Positions 60,590 to 64,000 of a stretch of 64,000 bases of DNA are shown here, in pieces (position 1 is the stretch's first letter; each line of letters opens with the position of its first letter). A program made the translations under genes and the position numbers. This stretch comes from Boswellia sacra (Eukaryota; Streptophyta; Magnoliopsida; Sapindales; Burseraceae), in the NCBI GenBank assembly GCA_013180625.2, contig SNVD02001128.1, forward strand, positions 82,315 through 146,314. Reading direction: 5' to 3'. Under the pieces are notes generated by a model, which saw only the letters and a program-made list of their open reading frames with translations, searched no databases and was not told where the DNA came from.

Positions 60590-61193
60590 TATCCCATTTG
60601 ATTTGCCAGGTTTTGGATACTTGCCCCAGTTTCCTGCTGGAATTGCATTGTGTTAGTGGCAAGTGCATTAACAATATCCTAGAGTGACATACCTGAGTTT
60701 TCTGAAGGTGGTTGTGGTGCTGGTTGTGGCATTGGTGGTGATTGCATTTGAAATGGTTGCTTCACTCTAGGTTGATTAAAACCTTGTAGTTGATTTGGTA
60801 TGGCATTTGGGACGATTGGTTGATGATTCTAGTAACTGAAATTAGGGTGATCTTCCATCCAGCATTGTAAGTGTTAGAGAAGGGATCATACCATTGCCTT
60901 GTTTGTCCTGGAAATCCATCCATGGCATTGGCTTGTTCCATATCTCCTTGCAAAGTTGGATACATGTCGATTGGATGCTCCATGGTAGAATATACCTCAC
61001 ATGCATAAGATTTTTGCATATGTCCTACAGCCATGTTTTCCACAAGAGAAGTTAACTCAAAAAGTTGTTGTTCAATGTTCGGAGTGCTTACCTCATTTAC
61101 TCTCCAATGTAATTGTGGCTCAAATCGGCTACTGAATTGTTGGAAGTTTACTGCCATGTCGCCTAAACACAAACAATCAGAAAAGAAAAACAA
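60590..61193 (-). pseudogene. gag C-terminal fragment
   Basis: Minus-strand frame 61193-60762 has QLFELTSLVENMAVGHMQ, then a decayed zinc knuckle (CEVYSTMEHPIDMYP, where CxxC...H...C is expected; two cysteines became tyrosines), then AMDGFPGQTRQWYDPFSNTY, a standard phrase near the Gag end of Athila-like elements. The large N-terminal Gag domain that should lie between primer site and this piece is absent. It cannot assemble particles. Confidence 0.8.
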
Positions 61194-61247
61194 ACAAAAA
61201 TAGGAATTAACAATAAAAACAAAACAAAAAATCGATTAGAAAATCAA

Positions 61248-61265
61248 TCCCCGGCAACGGCGCCA
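61248..61265 (-). other. tRNA-Asp primer-binding site
   Basis: The minus strand reads TGGCGCCGTTGCCGGGGA, complementary to the 3' end of plant tRNA-Asp (…CCCGGCAACGGCGCCA), seven bases after the LTR end. Athila-type Ty3 elements use tRNA-Asp, which fixes both element orientation and lineage. Confidence 0.9.
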
Positions 61266-61271
61266 AAAACT

Positions 61272-62682
61272 TGATGCGTTCGAAACTAGCAAGTATACTA
61301 GTAGCACAAGTAATAAAGTGATGAGTGAGATATCGTTCCCACGAGGATTGATTCTAATTAAATTTGTTATTTTTCAGCAACAATAAATTAAATAAGGGGG
61401 GTTTTGTTGAATGATTAACTAAATGAACTAAGAATGCAAATGAAGAATAACAAAACAGAAAGTTAATTTGAGTGAAAAATCAATGAGAGAAATCTGGTTA
61501 AGGGATCTTTCTCTACCACAAGATATGGATTTGCGAATTAATCATAGAATTGTCATCAAATAACACCATTGAAATTATCAACCGTAGATAACAACAAGCT
61601 CTGTTATCCCAATCTTTCCTTACTTTGTTGTTAAATAAAACAGGCTTTTTATTTAATCTATATCCATTAAACAACCTAGAACAAGCTCTCTAAATTTAAT
61701 TCAATGGATGCATTACGATAAGAAAGATAGGTTGATCTAAGCAATAAACACACAAGCTCGGATGATTTAACTTAGGTTGTATTCTCCAATTGCAATCTCT
61801 GATCACAATTTTGCTACTAAGGATTAGAAATTCAAGACAATTACGGATCAAGATTTCTAGTCTAGCAATAGACAACAAACCAGATTATATTCAGTTGGCC
61901 ATTCGAGATACAATCCAGCAAGCAATCATAAGCATTAGATATAGGAAAATACAAGCAACTTCAATTAGAGAATTGGATAACAACGTCTTGCACAACAACT
62001 TACAAAAATCATATCAGGGGCTTTGAAATCACCCTCAACCAATTCAGATTCAGTTACACATGTTTAAGAATGTGGTAAATCAATACAACATGGAGACATT
62101 CCAGAAAATGAAAGGGAAGGGAAAAACTTAGCAAATTTGATGTAATTCTCTTTGGATTGTAGTTCTTCCTTTCCAAGCTTCCTTTCTCATTCAAGAACTC
62201 CAGGAGATGAAAGAATTAGAGAGCTGCAGCCTCCACCACGTTCTCCCCTCTTCAAGTTTTGAAAATAAAACCCTAAAATGTGTTTAAATACTCTGCTACA
62301 GTAACCTGCTACAGTGTCCCGTATTATACATGCTACAGTGATTTGTGGAATTACATTTCTATACTTATCACACTGTTTTGATTACAACTTTTGGTACACT
62401 GAATGGATTTATAAACCGTAAATTTCTCCAGAAAATAGACTTTGAGAGCTTTCCAATGGTATATAATATGTCATCGGGTTCATTGTATATCAATACAATT
62501 AAATCCGAGAATATGGTTGACTAGCAGAGGTGAAAATGAAGGGTTTTACTCCATTTTTGTGCAAGTTGCTCCAAAACTCCTACAAATATCAAAACCACAC
62601 AAAAACATAAAAATACCAAGGAATATAGCAAAAAAACATGGACAAATTGATATGAAAATGATATATAAATAGACACTTATCA
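61272..62682 (-). mobile_element. 5' LTR of the composite element
   Basis: On this strand it runs TGATGCG...CTTATCA (1411 bp). On the minus strand it begins TGATAAGTG and ends CGCATCA next to the primer site. It is the longer of the two LTRs; a 2-bp loss near 62172 breaks the 101-codon frame that the other copies keep. Confidence 0.9.
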
Positions 62683-62919
62683 AAAGCCTTTTTGATTGTT
62701 ATGTTTTGTAGATTTTGAATATGAATGAATAAATATTAGTTTGTCCTTCTAATTTTCTCTTTTCCATCTTTTTTTTCTTTTTCTTTATTTGACTACTTTC
62801 TTTCTATTTCTCATTCTAACCTTTTATATCTTGTTTGAAATTTTAAAATAACAAAAGCAAAGTCTTTTTTTTTGTTAAGCTTTTATTTATTATCCTATTT
62901 TATTTAATTTGATGTAGTA

Positions 62920-64000
62920 ATGGAGAAATATTTCAAAAGAAAGTCAACATCACCGCCTCTATTAAAGACAAATCAAGATAGTTCAAATCAAGATGGTTCA
63001 AAAGATGATGTGGAAACCATTTTATCTAATCTTCCTACAGACCCCGGTTTACGACCTTAGATTTTAGATTATAATCCAAATATTCGAGATCTAGTTCGAA
63101 GGGCATACTTGCAAAAGGGTCCATGTCAACCTAGAGACCATGAGTTTCCTTTCAAAAAATTTGGACAACTATCAAGACGATTTGTTTATTCTTGGTTTGA
63201 TGAATACCTCGGTTGGTTGGAGTATAGTGTAGCAAAGAATGCGGCATTTTGTCTTTATTATTATCTTTTCAAGCCACAAATGGGTGATCAAGGAGGTGGT
63301 GAGTGTTTTGTTGGTGAAGGCTTTTCCAATTGGAAGAAGAAAGAAAAGCTTAGACAACATGTTGGAGGTTCCACTAGTATTCACAATGAAGCTAGGAGAA
63401 GTTGTGAAGCATTAATGAATCAAAACCAACATATTGAAACATTTTTCTCCAAGCATTCGGATCAAGCTCGAAGTGAGTATCGAACTCGTTTGATTGCTTC
63501 CATTGATTGCATTCGATTTCTTTTAAAACAAGGGCTTGCTTTTCGAGGTAATGATGAATCTGAAGATTCATGTAATCCAGGTAATTTCCTTGAGCTTTTA
63601 CAATTCCTTGCTGATCATAATGAGAATATTAAAGCTGTTACCTTGAAAAATGCTCCCGATAACCTCAAATTGACATCTCCTGAGATTCAAAAAGACATTG
63701 TTAAAGCTGTTGCAGTTGAGACCACTAATGCCATTATTAAAGAGATGGTTGATGCATTGTTTTCCATTTTGGTTGATGAATCTCGGGATATATCAATGAA
63801 AGAGCAAATGGCTGTAGTATTACGTTATGTGGATTCGAATGGACGTGTAGTTGAGCGGTTCATAGGAATTGAGCATGTTGCTAGTACTACTGCTCTTTCA
63901 CTTAAAGCATCATTGGATAACCTATTTTCAAGGCATGGGTTAAGCATCTCTAGATTGCGTGGGCAAGGTTATGACGGAGCTAGTAATATGAAAGGTGAGA
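62920..64000 (+). pseudogene. hAT transposase-like gene (TTF-zinc-finger/DUF4371 type), partial
   Basis: ATG at 62920 opens MEKYFKRKSTSPPLLKTNQD. After 46 codons an in-frame TAG (63058-63060) interrupts, then the same frame continues to the window end. IRDLVRRAYLQKGPCQPRDH, RRFVYSWFDEYLGWLEYSV and KNAAFCLYYYLFKP form the TTF-type zinc-finger region. The DUF4371/hAT catalytic region has ALFSILVDESRDIS and LRGQGYDGASNMKGE, whose aspartates match those of hAT RNase H-like cores. The C-terminal dimerisation domain lies beyond 64000. The stop could be read as recent decay or a wrong start; an in-frame start after the stop would lose the leader only. Such genes occur as transposases and as domesticated ZMYM-like proteins. 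Confidence 0.82.

Larger units (their letters stand above)
53554..62682 (-). mobile_element. composite Athila-type LTR retroelement with captured genes
   Basis: Two LTRs (61272-62682 upstream and 53554-54925 downstream on the minus strand) bound a 6.3-kb interior. Order on the minus strand: LTR, tRNA-Asp primer site, gag C-terminal piece, protease, first residues of reverse transcriptase, then an unrecognised host-like coding segment, a triple G-box repeat, a LOG gene copy, 2 kb of non-coding tail, polypurine tract and LTR. Most of RT, all of RNase H and integrase, and the gag N-terminus are missing, so it could move only with proteins from relatives. The flanks show no target duplication (ATGTT against AAAGC), which suggests later rearrangement or recombination between elements. 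Confidence 0.8.

Noticed and set aside
53549..62687. 5-bp target duplication around the composite element
   Set aside because: ATGTT and AAAGC do not match, and shifting the LTR borders by a few bases does not help.
1..64000. tRNA, rRNA or microRNA genes
   Set aside because: No cloverleaf with A/B boxes, rRNA segment or short miRNA-type hairpin was recognised by eye; a covariance-model scan would be decisive.

Overview
The window looks like nuclear DNA of a eudicot plant. It is AT-rich, introns have GT/AG borders, the one intact gene is a plant R2R3-MYB, and nearly everything else is plant transposon sequence: Ty1/copia, chromovirus and Athila-type Ty3, hAT, MULE, PIF/Harbinger and CACTA-like pieces, plus a plant mobile domain relic. 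The species cannot be named from the sequence. Only one gene appears intact; the rest are pseudogenes, transposons or sequence in which no gene is recognised.

Layout. 0-5.2 kb: a decayed copia element (gag relic, primer site and LTR, minus strand) beside CACTA-like subterminal repeats. 5.2-13.9 kb: further CACTA-like ends, a copia LTR fragment, and a 1.4-kb solo LTR with a perfect 5-bp target duplication; a 38-bp Nextera mate-pair junction adapter lies inside this solo LTR. 13.97-15.34 kb: a MULE with long inverted ends and a perfect 10-bp duplication. 18.2-18.7 kb: a 0.5-kb hAT-like element, with a relative at 44.1-44.6 kb. 21.96-23.1 kb: the three-exon MYB gene (subgroup 20, MYB62/MYB116-like), with about 3 kb of quiet sequence upstream and 4 kb downstream.

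27.5-36.9 kb: a cytosolic-type glutaminyl-tRNA synthetase pseudogene on the minus strand. Many exons are recognisable but carry frameshifts and stops, and the exon with the HIGH motif is not found. A PIF/Harbinger-like element sits in one exon and a truncated chromovirus sits between two others. 37.2-42.2 kb: two hAT-like elements with perfect 8-bp duplications, one of which contains a long hairpin built from a short repeated motif. Between them is a PPR pseudogene fragment. 42.5-43.9 kb: exon-like pieces of an unrecognised gene. 46-53.5 kb: old retroelement-like DNA with a broken plant mobile domain gene and tandem repeats.

53.55-62.68 kb: a composite Athila-type LTR element on the minus strand with two LTRs, a tRNA-Asp primer site, a polypurine tract, the gag C-terminus and protease, and then an abrupt end at the start of reverse transcriptase. 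In place of the missing pol sit two host-like coding segments: one unrecognised (58.1-58.94 kb) and one intron-free copy of a LOG cytokinin-activating enzyme (56.9-57.54 kb) with two single-base deletions. A triple 67-bp repeat with three G-boxes lies just upstream of the LOG copy. This looks like a gene-capturing, non-autonomous retroelement and is the main biological finding. 62.9-64.0 kb: a hAT transposase-like gene of the TTF-zinc-finger/DUF4371 type, with one early stop, running off the window.
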